From NCBI GenBank assembly GCA_016763215.1, contig JAESUF010000245.1, forward strand, positions 1 through 5,468: a DNA stretch of 5,468 nt, in the 5' to 3' direction. Source of the DNA: Flavobacteriaceae bacterium (GTDB lineage Bacteria; Bacteroidota; Bacteroidia; Flavobacteriales; Flavobacteriaceae). Positions 5,357 to 5,468 of this stretch are shown piece by piece (positions within the stretch are counted from its first letter, which is position 1; the number at the start of each line of letters is the position of its first letter). The translations under genes were made by a program, and so were the position numbers. Below the pieces are notes generated by a model, which was given only the letters and a program-made list of their open reading frames with translations, did no database searches and was not told where the DNA came from.

Positions 5357-5468
5357 ATAAAAGGAAAATCAGCTGTTTTATGGACTGGAAGTAAAGATTG
5401 TGCTTTGACACTTTACAAGACTAAGCAGCAAAGTTATGCAATTACACATCTTGTAACTTTCATTCCTA
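5357..5468 (+). CDS. Partial Dph6-like (DUF71/COG2102) PP-loop ATP pyrophosphatase, no standard start
   Basis: The 37 visible residues from the ATA at 5357 read as the N-terminus of an adenine-nucleotide alpha-hydrolase of the DUF71/COG2102 family. A beta strand (SAVLW) leads into the PP-loop TGSKDC at 10-15, a helix (ALTLYKTKQ) and a second strand (AITHLVTF). The eukaryotic and archaeal members ligate ammonia to diphthine; bacterial members have been proposed to act in B12-related salvage, so diphthamide synthesis is not implied here. The frame is open back to a TGA at 5315 but contains no ATG, GTG or TTG before the PP-loop. The ATA codon sits exactly where an ATG would be expected, 5 bases after the lrp stop. 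The loop also has serine where SGGKDS-type loops have the second glycine. It may be a decaying gene, an ATA-started gene, or carry a sequence error. The gene runs off the window. The family call is fairly sure; functionality is not. Confidence 0.65.
   Translation, partial: MKGKSAVLWTGSKDCALTLYKTKQQSYAITHLVTFIP

Noticed and set aside
5318..5360. Programmed -1 frameshift fusing the Lrp-type regulator to the PP-loop protein
   Set aside because: The junction lacks a classic X-XXY-YYZ slippery heptamer, and the regulator is already full length with a natural end, so a separate gene is simpler.

Overview
The window is an AT-rich stretch of chromosome that looks like a marine or fish-associated Flavobacteriia member (phylum Bacteroidota). 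Four things suggest this: the protein families, the absence of Shine-Dalgarno sequences before the starts, AT-rich codon use, and several upstream boxes matching the Bacteroidota -7 element TAnnTTTG. No close species is claimed. There are four complete protein genes and one gene running off the right edge. I see no rRNA, tRNA, insertion sequence, phage gene or CRISPR array.

Layout. Positions 2-2509 (minus) encode an exported M14-family zinc carboxypeptidase with a C-terminal flavodoxin/GATase-like domain. A 209-base divergent control region (2510-2718) separates it from a bestrophin-family anion channel at 2719-3780 (plus). The bestrophin gene converges with a short-form DUF1338 protein at 3929-4741 (minus), a relative of the Fe(II)-dependent 2-oxoadipate dioxygenase/decarboxylase HglS. 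The 148-base gap between these two convergent genes is almost entirely a nested satellite: a 7-base unit, doubled to 14 bases, then amplified as two 56-base blocks, ending in an inverted unit that forms a strong hairpin. A second divergent control region (4742-4892) leads to an Lrp/AsnC-family regulator at 4893-5351 (plus). Immediately after its stop lies the start of a DUF71/COG2102 (Dph6-like) PP-loop ATP pyrophosphatase that has no ATG, GTG or TTG start.

How the genes may work together. The Lrp-type regulator and the DUF1338 enzyme are divergent across a 151-base region with a dyad and spaced AT-rich repeats. A local amino-acid-responsive circuit, with Lrp sensing an amino acid and DUF1338 acting on a 2-oxo acid from lysine catabolism, is the most natural reading, but it is inference. 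The carboxypeptidase and bestrophin genes look like ordinary accessory or housekeeping loci with no evident link to that circuit. The two observations most worth following are the nested 7/14/56-base array and the start-less PP-loop gene with an altered signature loop. Nothing here clearly amounts to a new multi-gene system.
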